This document shows positions 1 to 5,371 of a DNA stretch of 5,371 bases, piece after piece. Positions within the stretch are counted from its first letter, which is position 1. Each line of letters opens with the position of its first letter. The translations under genes were made by a program, and so were the position numbers. The stretch is taken from the NCBI GenBank assembly GCA_903939355.1, contig CAJAHC010000282.1:1-5371 (forward strand). The letters run 5' to 3'. The notes under the pieces were generated by a model, which made no database searches, was not told the origin of the DNA, and saw only the letters and a list, made by a program, of their open reading frames with translations. This DNA comes from an uncultured Methylococcaceae bacterium. GTDB taxonomy: Bacteria > Pseudomonadota > Gammaproteobacteria > Methylococcales > Methylomonadaceae.

Positions 1-2
1 AT

Positions 3-146
3 TGTGAAGGTGGTATTGAGCAATGGGGTGAAAAAGAGCAAAAAGCAGCGGGACGAATTTATACTTTGTTACGCACTGTCAGTAATAATCGTTTGACTGG
101 GCAATCAGAAAATCTGCAGCCCGGTATTTTTTGGATGATAGAATAA
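3..146 (+). CDS. ABC transporter substrate-binding protein, C-terminal fragment (5' end outside window)
   Basis: An open frame enters from the left edge and runs 47 codons to a TAA at 144-146. It reads CEGGIEQWGEKEQKAAGRIY at the start and ends LQPGIFWMIE. A closing element with a conserved leucine-x-proline-glycine-x-phenylalanine-tryptophan pattern is, from memory, seen at the C-terminus of some NMT1/TauA-type periplasmic binding proteins. The stronger argument is context: one base after the stop comes a TauC/SsuC-type permease and then its ATPase, so a binding protein is the expected first gene. Such a protein would capture the solute in the periplasm and deliver it to the permease. No signal peptide can be checked because the N-terminus is missing. 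The frame itself is fairly secure; the assignment rests mainly on neighbours, and the substrate is unknown. Confidence 0.6.
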   Translation, partial: CEGGIEQWGEKEQKAAGRIYTLLRTVSNNRLTGQSENLQPGIFWMIE

Positions 147-147
147 C

Positions 148-894
148 TTGAGGCTTCCGAAAAGAACATTACCGGTTTTGTCATTAGTAGTTTTATTGGT
201 CGTATGGCAGGCATTGGCGAGTTATATCAATAGTGGTCTTTTACCTGCCCCGGCAACGGTGGCAACGGTTTTTTGGCTGGAATTGATGACAGGTCAGCTA
301 CCTTATCATTTGGGGGTGACTTTACTTCGGTTGTTGGTTAGTTTCTCTATTGCTATGTTGTTGGGTTGTGCAATAGGTATTGCATTGGGACGCAATAAAA
401 AAATGGATGCTTTTTTTGATAACTGGCTGGTTATTTCTTTAAATGTCCCCGCACTGGTGACCATTATTTTGTGTTACGTTTGGTTTGGTTTGATTGAGTC
501 GGCCGCCATCTTGGCTGTTGTGGTTAACAAATTACCTAATGTTATTGTGACAATCAGGGAAGGTACGCGAAGGTTGGATCAAGATTTATTGGAAATGGCG
601 AGTAGTTTTAATTTTAGCAAGCATAAGACGTTGCTTCATGTCATCTGGCCACAACTGCACCCCTTTGTAATGGGAGCTACGCGGTCTGGTTTGGCTTTAA
701 TCTGGAAAATTATTTTAGTTGTTGAATTATTGGGTCGTAGCAATGGCATGGGCTATCAATTACATTTATTCTTTCAACTGTTTGATGTGGCTAGTATTTT
801 GGCCTATACCATAGCTTTTGTGGCGGTTATTCAGATGATAGAAGTAATGATTCTAAAACCATTGGATAAAAAATCGCTGCGGTGGCGTCGATGA
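148..894 (+). CDS. ABC transporter permease, TauC/SsuC/NrtB-like (BPD_transp_1)
   Basis: This is a 248-residue inner-membrane permease, the usual length for the family. Hydrophobic segments lie near residues 8-26, 56-80, 92-113, 116-134, 174-195 and 212-236, giving about six helices. The cytoplasmic coupling (EAA) loop is at about 146-172, with E149-M-A151 followed by IWPQL; it should dock onto the ATPase encoded next. The family's conserved glycine in this loop is replaced by asparagine (N155). The family includes importers of taurine, alkanesulfonates, nitrate and thiamine precursors, so the substrate is open. The start is TTG one base after the upstream stop; only a weak GGA at 133-135 precedes it, so translation is probably coupled to the upstream gene. 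A TTG at 178 is an alternative but would remove the basic N-terminus before helix 1. The stop overlaps the ATPase start. Confidence 0.9.
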   Translation: MRLPKRTLPVLSLVVLLVVWQALASYINSGLLPAPATVATVFWLELMTGQLPYHLGVTLLRLLVSFSIAMLLGCAIGIALGRNKKMDAFFDNWLVISLNVPALVTIILCYVWFGLIESAAILAVVVNKLPNVIVTIREGTRRLDQDLLEMASSFNFSKHKTLLHVIWPQLHPFVMGATRSGLALIWKIILVVELLGRSNGMGYQLHLFFQLFDVASILAYTIAFVAVIQMIEVMILKPLDKKSLRWRR

Positions 895-1631
895 GTGCTA
901 TTGACATTAATATCCATAGTAAAACTTATCCTGCTATAGATCAAGTAGGGGTACACTTGGCTATAAAGAACCTTCAACTCTCGATTAAGTCAGGTGAGTT
1001 TGTTTGTTTGGTAGGGCCTTCCGGTAGTGGGAAAACAACCTTATTAAATATTATTGCTAAGTTGGATAAAGATTATGAGGGAGAAATTACGGTTGGCCGA
1101 TACAATGCTCAATCTAAGATAGGCTGTATTTTCCAGAATCCAAGATTACTACCTTGGCGAACAGTAAGGGAAAATATAGAGTTAGTGTTGGATACTAGTC
1201 AATCTTTGGCTATTGTTGATGAATTGCTTGAGGTGATGCAATTAACTGATTCGCAGCAGGTTTATCCTGAGCGGTTGTCGTTAGGCATGAGTCGCAGGGT
1301 ATCAATTATTCGCGCTTTTGCAATAGAACCTGAAGTGTTACTCATGGATGAGCCATTTGTATCACTGGATGCGCCGACAGCGCGACAGGTAAGGGAATTA
1401 TTATTAAAGTTATGGCATGACCGCCCGCATACGGTGTTATTTGTTACTCATGATTTGCGAGAAGCAATAACATTGGCTGACAGGCTTATCTTTTTATCGG
1501 CTAGGCCTATGTCTGTTGTTAGTGAGATAGTTGTTACTATTCCAAGAGCTGAGCGCCATAACGAAAGCGTTGTCGAGGTATTTCGTCAGCGATTATTAAA
1601 TGATTATCCGGAGATAAAGCAATTGTTGTAA
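891..1631 (+). CDS. ABC transporter ATP-binding protein, SsuB/TauB-like
   Basis: This 246-residue cytoplasmic ATPase powers the preceding permease. Counting from the ATG at 891, Walker A is GPSGSGKTT at 42-50, the Q-loop glutamine is Q82 (in IFQNPRLLPW), the signature is LSLGM at 129-133, Walker B is VLLMDE at 149-154, the D-loop is SLD at 158-160 and the switch histidine is H187 in VTHD. All catalytic elements are present. The signature is unusual: the first glycine of the common LSGGM is leucine here. I recall LSLGM as a variant in some nitrate/sulfonate-type ATPases, so it need not mean loss of function. I chose ATG 891 because it forms an ATGA overlap with the permease stop and has GGTGG at 881-885 upstream; a GTG at 882 would add three residues with no visible ribosome site. 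It is the last gene before a terminator. Substrate is unknown. Confidence 0.93.
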   Translation: MSAIDINIHSKTYPAIDQVGVHLAIKNLQLSIKSGEFVCLVGPSGSGKTTLLNIIAKLDKDYEGEITVGRYNAQSKIGCIFQNPRLLPWRTVRENIELVLDTSQSLAIVDELLEVMQLTDSQQVYPERLSLGMSRRVSIIRAFAIEPEVLLMDEPFVSLDAPTARQVRELLLKLWHDRPHTVLFVTHDLREAITLADRLIFLSARPMSVVSEIVVTIPRAERHNESVVEVFRQRLLNDYPEIKQLL

Positions 1632-1664
1632 CCAAGAATTTACGTAGATTGCTATTTTCAGGTC

Positions 1665-1700
1665 AAAAAAAAGCCGGTACTGAATAAGTCCGGCTTTTTT
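1665..1700. terminator. Bidirectional intrinsic terminator between the ABC operon and rpsT
   Basis: GCCGG at 1673-1677 pairs with CCGGC at 1690-1694. The stem is extended outward by an A-run (1667-1672) against a T-run (1695-1700). Inside, ACT (1679-1681) can pair with AGT (1687-1689), leaving T1678 bulged and a five-base loop. The + strand reading ends in six T; the - strand reading ends in eight (A-run 1665-1672). It therefore fits termination of the ABC operon from the left and of rpsT from the right, lying 33 bases after the ATPase stop and 19 bases beyond the rpsT stop. Confidence 0.88.
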
Positions 1701-1719
1701 AAAATAAAGGTTAAGGCAT

Positions 1720-1983
1720 TTAAGCGATAGCTTTTACTTTTGAATTTAGTCTACTCTTGCCCCGTGCAGCTTTATTTTTATGAATAATGCCTTTGTTTAC
1801 TGCGGAATCAATGATGGGCACCACAATTTGATAAGCCGCTTGTGCTTTTTCTTTATCGCCTGCATTAACGGCAGCAATAACTTTTTTTACAAATGTACGT
1901 AAGTTGCTACGTTGTCCTGCGTTGCGAATACGGCTTTTTTCCGCTTGTTTCGCGCGTTTTTTAGCTTGTGCTGTATTAGCCAT
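1720..1983 (-). CDS. rpsT: 30S ribosomal protein S20
   Basis: The 87-residue product has the same length as E. coli S20 and is collinear with it: N-terminal [18 protein letters not shown], the central [20 protein letters not shown], and the strongly conserved [16 protein letters not shown] near residues 64-79. S20 is a primary 16S rRNA-binding protein that stabilises the 5' and 3' minor domains in early 30S assembly. The protein is very rich in lysine, arginine and alanine, as expected. The start is an ordinary ATG (1983-1981), preceded in the - strand reading by a modest TTGAGA ribosome site with about five bases spacing; E. coli rpsT by contrast uses UUG. S20 represses its own translation in E. 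coli; nothing in this short leader lets me confirm that here. The gene is monocistronic, between a strong promoter and a shared terminator, and divergent from murJ. Confidence 0.98.
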   Translation of the reverse strand: MANTAQAKKRAKQAEKSRIRNAGQRSNLRTFVKKVIAAVNAGDKEKAQAAYQIVVPIIDSAVNKGIIHKNKAARGKSRLNSKVKAIA

Positions 1984-1997
1984 AGTGTCTCAATGTA

Positions 1998-2026
1998 TTG
2001 GTATCAGTTAAATAGCCCTGTATTAT
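1998..2026 (+). promoter_or_regulatory. Probable sigma-70 promoter for murJ, overlapping the rpsT promoter
   Basis: On the + strand, TTGGTA (1998-2003, four of six to the -35 consensus) and TATTAT (2021-2026, five of six to the -10 consensus) are 17 bases apart. Transcription would begin near 2033 and give a murJ leader of about 45 bases. The -10 element occupies almost the same bases as the opposite-strand rpsT -10 (2022-2027), so the two promoters probably cannot be occupied at once. Its weaker -35 suggests lower output than the rpsT promoter. Confidence 0.55.
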
Positions 2027-2050
2027 CTTTTTAAATGTTATTATTGTCAA
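2022..2050 (-). promoter_or_regulatory. Strong sigma-70 promoter for rpsT
   Basis: On the - strand there is a perfect -35 TTGACA (2050-2045) and a -10 GATAAT (2027-2022, five of six to consensus) with the optimal 17-base spacer. The next bases read ACAGGGC, so transcription should start near 2015, giving a leader of about 30 bases. The G-rich stretch between the -10 and the start resembles the GC-rich discriminators of growth-rate and ppGpp-controlled ribosomal promoters; that regulatory reading is inference. The -35 is followed inward by A/T-rich spacer sequence. Confidence 0.85.
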
Positions 2051-2068
2051 CCTAAACGTTATGTAGAT

Positions 2069-2072
2069 GGAG
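2069..2072 (+). promoter_or_regulatory. Ribosome binding site supporting the TTG start of murJ
   Basis: GGAG at 2069-2072 lies five bases before TTG 2078. This spacing, and agreement with the E. coli MurJ N-terminus, fixes the non-ATG start. The first in-frame ATG (2120) would cut into helix 1. Confidence 0.75.
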
Positions 2073-2077
2073 TAACT

Positions 2078-3643
2078 TTGAGTCGTCAGCTTTTTAAATC
2101 AACGGTCATTGTGGCTAGTATGACACTTATCTCACGTGTTTTAGGTTTCATTCGGGATATGTTAATTGCGCGTATTTTTGGTGTCAATATTGCGACGGAT
2201 GCTTTTTTTGTAGCGTTTAAAATACCTAATTTTTTTCGACGCTTATTTGCAGAAGGTGCATTTGCGCATGCTTTTGTACCCGTTCTTACTGATTACAAAG
2301 AGCAGGGAAGCAAAGTCGCTCTAAAGTTGTTGGTAGATAGAACTGCCGGCGCATTGACGTTAATCTTGATGCTGATCAGTGTAGTAGGTGTGTTGGTTGC
2401 TCCTTTGCTTATTTTATTAATGGCCCCCGGTTTTGCTTGGCAAGGAACTCAGCAAGAGTTGGGAGTGCTTATGTTAAAAATTACTTTCCCTTATTTATTG
2501 TTTATTGGGTTGGTTGCTTTTGCTGGTGGCATATTAAACGCGCATGGAAAGTTCGCTATCCCCGCTTTGACGCCAGCTTTTCTGAACATTTGTATGATTG
2601 GAGCGGCAGTATGGCTCGCGCCATTTATGGATGAGCCAGTTGTTGCTTTAGCATGGGGGGTTTTTGCAGGGGGGGTTGTGCAACTGTTGTTTCAGATTCC
2701 AGCTTTGATAGCATTGAGAATGATGCCAAGATGTAGATTAAGGCTTAATGATCCAGGTGTAAAAAAAATTATTGGCCTTATGTTACCGGCAATATTTAGT
2801 GTATCAGTTACGCAGATTAATTTATTACTAGATACGCTGATAGCTTCATTTTTAGCAGTAGGCAGCGTTTCTTGGCTATATTATTCTGACCGTTTGGTGG
2901 AATTCCCCTTAGGGATTTTGGGGCTAACTCTGGGTGCTGTTATTTTACCTAAGTTAGCAAAATTCCATGCTTCAGAAAATCCGGCTGCTTTTTCAAATAT
3001 ACTGGATTGGAGTTTACGTCTTGTTTTACTGGTATGTATGCCTGCGACTATAGGTTTAGTATTGCTGGCTGAGCCAATGTTATCAACACTATTCCAGTAT
3101 AACGAATTTAGCTTGAGAGATGTCCATTATGCAGCAATGAGTCTAAGAGCTTATTCGATTGGCTTGCTGGGCTATGTCTTGATTAAGGTGTTGGTCCCAG
3201 GATTTTCTGCTAGGCAGGATATGAAAACACCAGTTCGTTACGGGTTTTATGCAATGGTAGTTAGTTTGCTTCTAAATATCGTATTGGTTTTCCCTTTCGC
3301 TCATGCAGGACTGGCTTTAGCAACTTCGTTGGGGGCTTTCTTTAATGCGACTTTATTGCTAATGAAAATTCTAAAAGAAAAGGTTTATCGACCTGTTAGT
3401 GGGTGGAGCGTATTTTGTTTTCGTATTTTTTTGGCGAGCACAGCTATGTCATTAGTACTTTACTACTGGGTTGATGTTAGTTGGTGGAATCAATGGAGCT
3501 CATCAGATAGAGTTATCAATTTATTTAAGTGGATTTTGATAGGGTTACTTACTTATATGGGGACATTGGTGTTGGTCGGATTAAGATTGCGGCATTTATC
3601 TGTTGCCCGTAACATGCCAAGAAATATGAGTGAGTTCATATAA
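2078..3643 (+). CDS. murJ: Lipid II flippase MurJ (MviN, MOP superfamily)
   Basis: The 521-residue protein matches E. coli MurJ (511 residues) along its length. MurJ moves lipid II across the inner membrane so that peptidoglycan can be polymerised outside; it is essential in most Gram-negative bacteria. Family landmarks are SRVLGFIRD (19-27), TDAFFVAFKIPNFFRRLFAEGAF (40-62), LAWGVFAGGVVQL (191-203), SVSWLYYSDRLVEFPLG (263-279) and KVLVPGFSARQDMKTPV in the C-terminal half. Residues R20, R26, D41, R54 and R272 align with E. coli R18, R24, D39, R52 and R270, charged positions lining the central cavity and needed for function there, so this copy looks active. The many hydrophobic segments fit the 14-helix fold. 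The start is TTG with GGAG five bases upstream. It is divergent from rpsT and followed after 85 bases by ribF on the same strand, with no clear terminator between them, so read-through is possible. Confidence 0.97.
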   Translation: MSRQLFKSTVIVASMTLISRVLGFIRDMLIARIFGVNIATDAFFVAFKIPNFFRRLFAEGAFAHAFVPVLTDYKEQGSKVALKLLVDRTAGALTLILMLISVVGVLVAPLLILLMAPGFAWQGTQQELGVLMLKITFPYLLFIGLVAFAGGILNAHGKFAIPALTPAFLNICMIGAAVWLAPFMDEPVVALAWGVFAGGVVQLLFQIPALIALRMMPRCRLRLNDPGVKKIIGLMLPAIFSVSVTQINLLLDTLIASFLAVGSVSWLYYSDRLVEFPLGILGLTLGAVILPKLAKFHASENPAAFSNILDWSLRLVLLVCMPATIGLVLLAEPMLSTLFQYNEFSLRDVHYAAMSLRAYSIGLLGYVLIKVLVPGFSARQDMKTPVRYGFYAMVVSLLLNIVLVFPFAHAGLALATSLGAFFNATLLLMKILKEKVYRPVSGWSVFCFRIFLASTAMSLVLYYWVDVSWWNQWSSSDRVINLFKWILIGLLTYMGTLVLVGLRLRHLSVARNMPRNMSEFI

Positions 3644-3646
3644 TAT

Positions 3647-3658
3647 TATCAATTGATA
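3647..3658. repeat. 12-base perfect palindrome after murJ
   Basis: TATCAATTGATA is a perfect inverted repeat without a spacer, starting four bases after the murJ stop. It lacks GC content and a T-run, so it is not a terminator. It could be an operator-like site for a dimeric regulator or a chance A/T-rich palindrome; nothing else identifies a binding protein. Confidence 0.3.
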
Positions 3659-3678
3659 CCTAGCGATGACTGCCACAT

Positions 3679-3706
3679 TTAACTGTTGCACATGATAAAA
3701 TAATAT
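3679..3706 (+). promoter_or_regulatory. Possible weak promoter for ribF-ileS
   Basis: TTAACT (3679-3684) and TAATAT (3701-3706), each four of six to the sigma-70 consensus, are 16 bases apart. The surrounding bases are very A/T-rich, so such matches arise easily by chance. A start near 3713 would give a leader of only about 15 bases before ribF. The alternative is transcription from the murJ promoter. Confidence 0.25.
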
Positions 3707-3708
3707 TA

Positions 3709-3724
3709 TTTTTGCTGGCAAAAA
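3709..3724. repeat. Inverted repeat immediately upstream of the ribF start
   Basis: TTTTTGC (3709-3715) and GCAAAAA (3718-3724) are perfect inverted arms around TG. The central loop would be CTGG once the innermost pair opens. It ends four bases before the ribF ATG and covers the place where a ribosome site would sit. It is A/T-rich and so weak as RNA structure. It has no T-run after it, so it is not a + strand terminator. Confidence 0.4.
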
Positions 3725-3728
3725 GATC

Positions 3729-4670
3729 ATGCAGTTAATTAGAGGCCTTTCTCATCTTGAACCATTCAAGAATGGTTGCGTACTATCTATAGGTAACTTT
3801 GATGGGTTGCATTTGGGTCATCGGGCAGTTATTCGTAAGCTTGTTGAGCGGGGGAAAGTGCTAGGATTGCCGGTTGTGATTATGTTTTTTGAGCCGCAAC
3901 CGCTGGAATATTTTTTAGGCGATAATGCACCTTCGCGTTTAATGCGCTTACGAGAAAAAGTAATTGAAATGGCTAAATTGCCAGTTGATAACTTATTGAT
4001 AGTGCGTTTTAATCAAAACTTTGCTAACCGTGATGCCGAGCAATTCATTGAGCATATATTAATCAATACACTAAATGTGAAGCACCTTGTAATTGGTGAT
4101 GACTTTCATTTTGGTAAAGCCAGGCGAGGTAATTTTGGAATGCTCAAAGAAAAGGGCAGGCTGAATGGTTTTACGGTTGAAGATACAGGTTCCTTCCAAT
4201 TAGGAGGGTTACGTATAAGTAGTACCCTTATTAGGGATGCTTTGGTTGCTGGTGATCTAAAGGGGGCAGAAAAACTGTTAGGGCATTGTTATTCAGTGTG
4301 CGGAAGAATAGCTCATGGTGATAAACTTGGTCGTACTATTGGTTACCCTACTGCAAACATAAGAATGCATAGGAAAAATACTCCGGTTAACGGTGTATTT
4401 GCAGTTACCATGACAGGGATTGACGGATTGGAGTTTGAAGGCGTTGCAAATGTCGGCACTCGACCAACGCTCGATGGTGGTTCTAAGGTAATTCTCGAGA
4501 CGTATTTGTTCGATTTTAATAAGGAAATCTACGGACGTTATGTGGAAGTGCATTTTCATCAAAAAATCAGAGATGAATCACGATTTCATTCTCTGGAAGA
4601 ATTAAAAGCCCAGATCGTAAAAGATGTGGCTGAGACTAAAAAGATTTTTGCTGAGACTAAAAAACTATGA
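3729..4670 (+). CDS. ribF: Bifunctional riboflavin kinase / FAD synthetase
   Basis: The 313-residue protein has the same length as E. coli RibF. It phosphorylates riboflavin to FMN and then adenylylates FMN to FAD, in the cytoplasm. The N-terminal FAD-synthetase (nucleotidyltransferase-like) domain shows [10 protein letters not shown] at 22-31, FEPQP at 54-58, GDDFHFG at 123-129 and ISSTLIR at 163-169. The C-terminal riboflavin-kinase domain shows [11 protein letters not shown] and GYPTAN (205-210), [10 protein letters not shown] (238-247) and E257 in ETYLFDF, the position of the catalytic glutamate, then GRYVEVHF. All expected motifs are intact. The ATG at 3729 has no convincing Shine-Dalgarno sequence, and no in-frame ATG, GTG or TTG lies between it and the murJ stop. 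The C-terminus carries a repeated AETKK pair. The stop overlaps the ileS start by four bases, the usual gammaproteobacterial pairing. There is no room for an FMN riboswitch in the 85-base leader. Confidence 0.97.
   Translation: MQLIRGLSHLEPFKNGCVLSIGNFDGLHLGHRAVIRKLVERGKVLGLPVVIMFFEPQPLEYFLGDNAPSRLMRLREKVIEMAKLPVDNLLIVRFNQNFANRDAEQFIEHILINTLNVKHLVIGDDFHFGKARRGNFGMLKEKGRLNGFTVEDTGSFQLGGLRISSTLIRDALVAGDLKGAEKLLGHCYSVCGRIAHGDKLGRTIGYPTANIRMHRKNTPVNGVFAVTMTGIDGLEFEGVANVGTRPTLDGGSKVILETYLFDFNKEIYGRYVEVHFHQKIRDESRFHSLEELKAQIVKDVAETKKIFAETKKL
4629..4663 (+). repeat. In-frame tandem repeat at the ribF 3' end
   Basis: GCTGAGACTAAAAA occurs at 4629-4642 and again at 4650-4663, a period of 21 bases or seven codons. 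It encodes AETKKIF followed by AETKKL at the RibF C-terminus, beyond the kinase fold. The second copy ends three bases before the ileS start codon and contains GAG (4653-4655), the only Shine-Dalgarno-like triplet near ileS, 11 bases from the ATG. Confidence 0.8.
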
Positions 4671-5371
4671 CGATGGATTATAAAAAAACACTTAACCTAC
4701 CCAATACTGGCTTTCCTATGAAAGGAAATCTGGCGCAACGCGAACCAGAGCGTTTAAAAAAGTGGAATGATGCAGATTTGTATAAAAAAATCAGAGAAGC
4801 TTTTACGGGACGACCTCAATTTATATTGCATGATGGGCCTCCTTATGCAAATGGTGAAATTCATATCGGTCATGCGGTTAACAAAGTTTTAAAAGATATT
4901 ATTGTTAAATCAAAAACTTTGAGTGGTTTTGATGCTCCTTATGTTCCTGGGTGGGATTGTCATGGCTTACCCATTGAGTTGATGGTTGAAAAGAAAATCG
5001 GTAAAGCCGGTGTAAAAGTATCTCCTGCCGTTTTTCGAAAGGCCTGTCGTGAATATGCAGCAAAGCAGGTAGATATACAAAAAGAAGCATTTGTCAGATT
5101 AGGGATATTAGGCGATTGGGGTAATCCTTACTTAACAATGGATTTTGCTTTTGAAGCCGATATTGTTCGTTCGTTGGGGAAAATTACTCAGAAAGGACAT
5201 GTCGTAGCCGGGGCAAAGCCAGTCCATTGGTGTACTGATTGCGGATCAGCATTGGCAGAGGCCGAGGTTGAGTATGAAGATAAACATTCTCCAGCCATAG
5301 ATGTGCGTTTACAGGTGATTGACGAGAATGCTTTTATGAGCTTGTGTCATCACGCGCCTGAGCATGAAGGG
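4667..5371 (+). CDS. ileS: Isoleucyl-tRNA synthetase, N-terminal part (3' end outside window)
   Basis: The frame is open for 235 codons to the right edge and matches the N-terminus of E. coli IleS (938 residues): [20 protein letters not shown], then [20 protein letters not shown] with the class I HIGH signature at 66-69, [11 protein letters not shown] at 94-104, [13 protein letters not shown] and [22 protein letters not shown]. This covers the first half of the Rossmann catalytic domain and the entry into the CP1 editing domain; the KMSKS loop and zinc-binding C-terminus lie outside. IleS attaches isoleucine to tRNA-Ile and hydrolyses mischarged valine. ATG 4667 overlaps the ribF stop as ATGA, which suggests translational coupling; a second ATG at 4673 would begin MDYKKT and fits the family nearly as well. 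With no visible interruption the gene appears intact up to the edge. Confidence 0.97.
   Translation, partial: MTMDYKKTLNLPNTGFPMKGNLAQREPERLKKWNDADLYKKIREAFTGRPQFILHDGPPYANGEIHIGHAVNKVLKDIIVKSKTLSGFDAPYVPGWDCHGLPIELMVEKKIGKAGVKVSPAVFRKACREYAAKQVDIQKEAFVRLGILGDWGNPYLTMDFAFEADIVRSLGKITQKGHVVAGAKPVHWCTDCGSALAEAEVEYEDKHSPAIDVRLQVIDENAFMSLCHHAPEHEG

Noticed and set aside
882..890. GTG at 882 as the start of the ABC ATPase
   Set aside because: It adds only three residues, has no Shine-Dalgarno-like sequence, and the ATG at 891 gives both a typical ATGA overlap and an upstream GGTGG.
2044..2069. TTGTCA (2044-2049) on the + strand as a -35 for murJ
   Set aside because: The only -10-like sequence near the right distance (TAGATG at 2064) gives a 14-base spacer and overlaps the murJ ribosome site; the TTGGTA/TATTAT pair is better.
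2437..2634. 65-codon open frame on the + strand inside murJ
   Set aside because: It lies wholly within the secure murJ frame in another phase, has no recognisable motif, and is best explained as a shadow of murJ.
3653..3682. TTGATA after murJ as a -35 element for ribF
   Set aside because: No acceptable -10 lies 16-18 bases downstream; the bases there read CATTTA or ATTTAA.
3686..3709. TTGCAC with TATTAT as a ribF promoter
   Set aside because: The spacer would be only 12 bases, too short for a sigma-70 promoter.
3644..3728. FMN riboswitch upstream of ribF
   Set aside because: The gap is 85 bases, A/T-rich, and lacks the long multi-helix conserved core of the FMN element.
4293..4562. 89-codon open frame on the - strand within ribF
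   Set aside because: It is antisense to the riboflavin-kinase domain, whose motifs are intact on the + strand; the antisense product shows no recognisable family or ribosome site.
4905..5090. 61-codon open frame on the - strand within ileS
   Set aside because: It is antisense to well-conserved IleS catalytic sequence and has no supporting signal of its own.

Overview
The window looks like a chromosomal segment of an AT-rich gammaproteobacterium. The evidence is the gene order rpsT (reverse), murJ, ribF, ileS (all forward) and protein sequences that read as clear gammaproteobacterial relatives of the E. coli S20, MurJ, RibF and IleS proteins. A methanotroph-like or other environmental lineage is possible from the style of the ABC transporter, but this is a weak guess and the genus cannot be fixed from the sequence alone.

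Layout. Positions 3-1631 hold the end of a three-gene ABC importer operon on the + strand: the last 47 residues of a probable substrate-binding protein, a TauC/SsuC-type permease and an SsuB/TauB-type ATPase, all joined by gaps or overlaps of a few bases. A bidirectional intrinsic terminator (about 1665-1700) separates this operon from rpsT, which runs toward it on the - strand. Between rpsT and murJ is a compact 94-base divergent promoter region in which the two -10 elements lie almost exactly on top of each other. murJ (lipid II flippase) follows from a TTG start. After an 85-base gap come ribF (FMN/FAD synthesis) and the first 235 codons of ileS, which overlap by four bases.

How the genes work together. 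The importer is a self-contained uptake system whose substrate cannot be read from the sequence. The rest is housekeeping: ribosome assembly (S20), peptidoglycan precursor export (MurJ), flavin cofactors (RibF) and isoleucine charging of tRNA (IleS). The ribF-ileS coupling is the usual gammaproteobacterial arrangement, normally followed by lspA outside this window.

I see no phage, insertion sequence, CRISPR array, tRNA, rRNA or undescribed multi-gene system. The points most worth a second look are the near-symmetric divergent promoter, the departures from consensus in the ABC transporter motifs, a small in-frame tandem duplication at the RibF C-terminus, and inverted repeats in the ribF leader.
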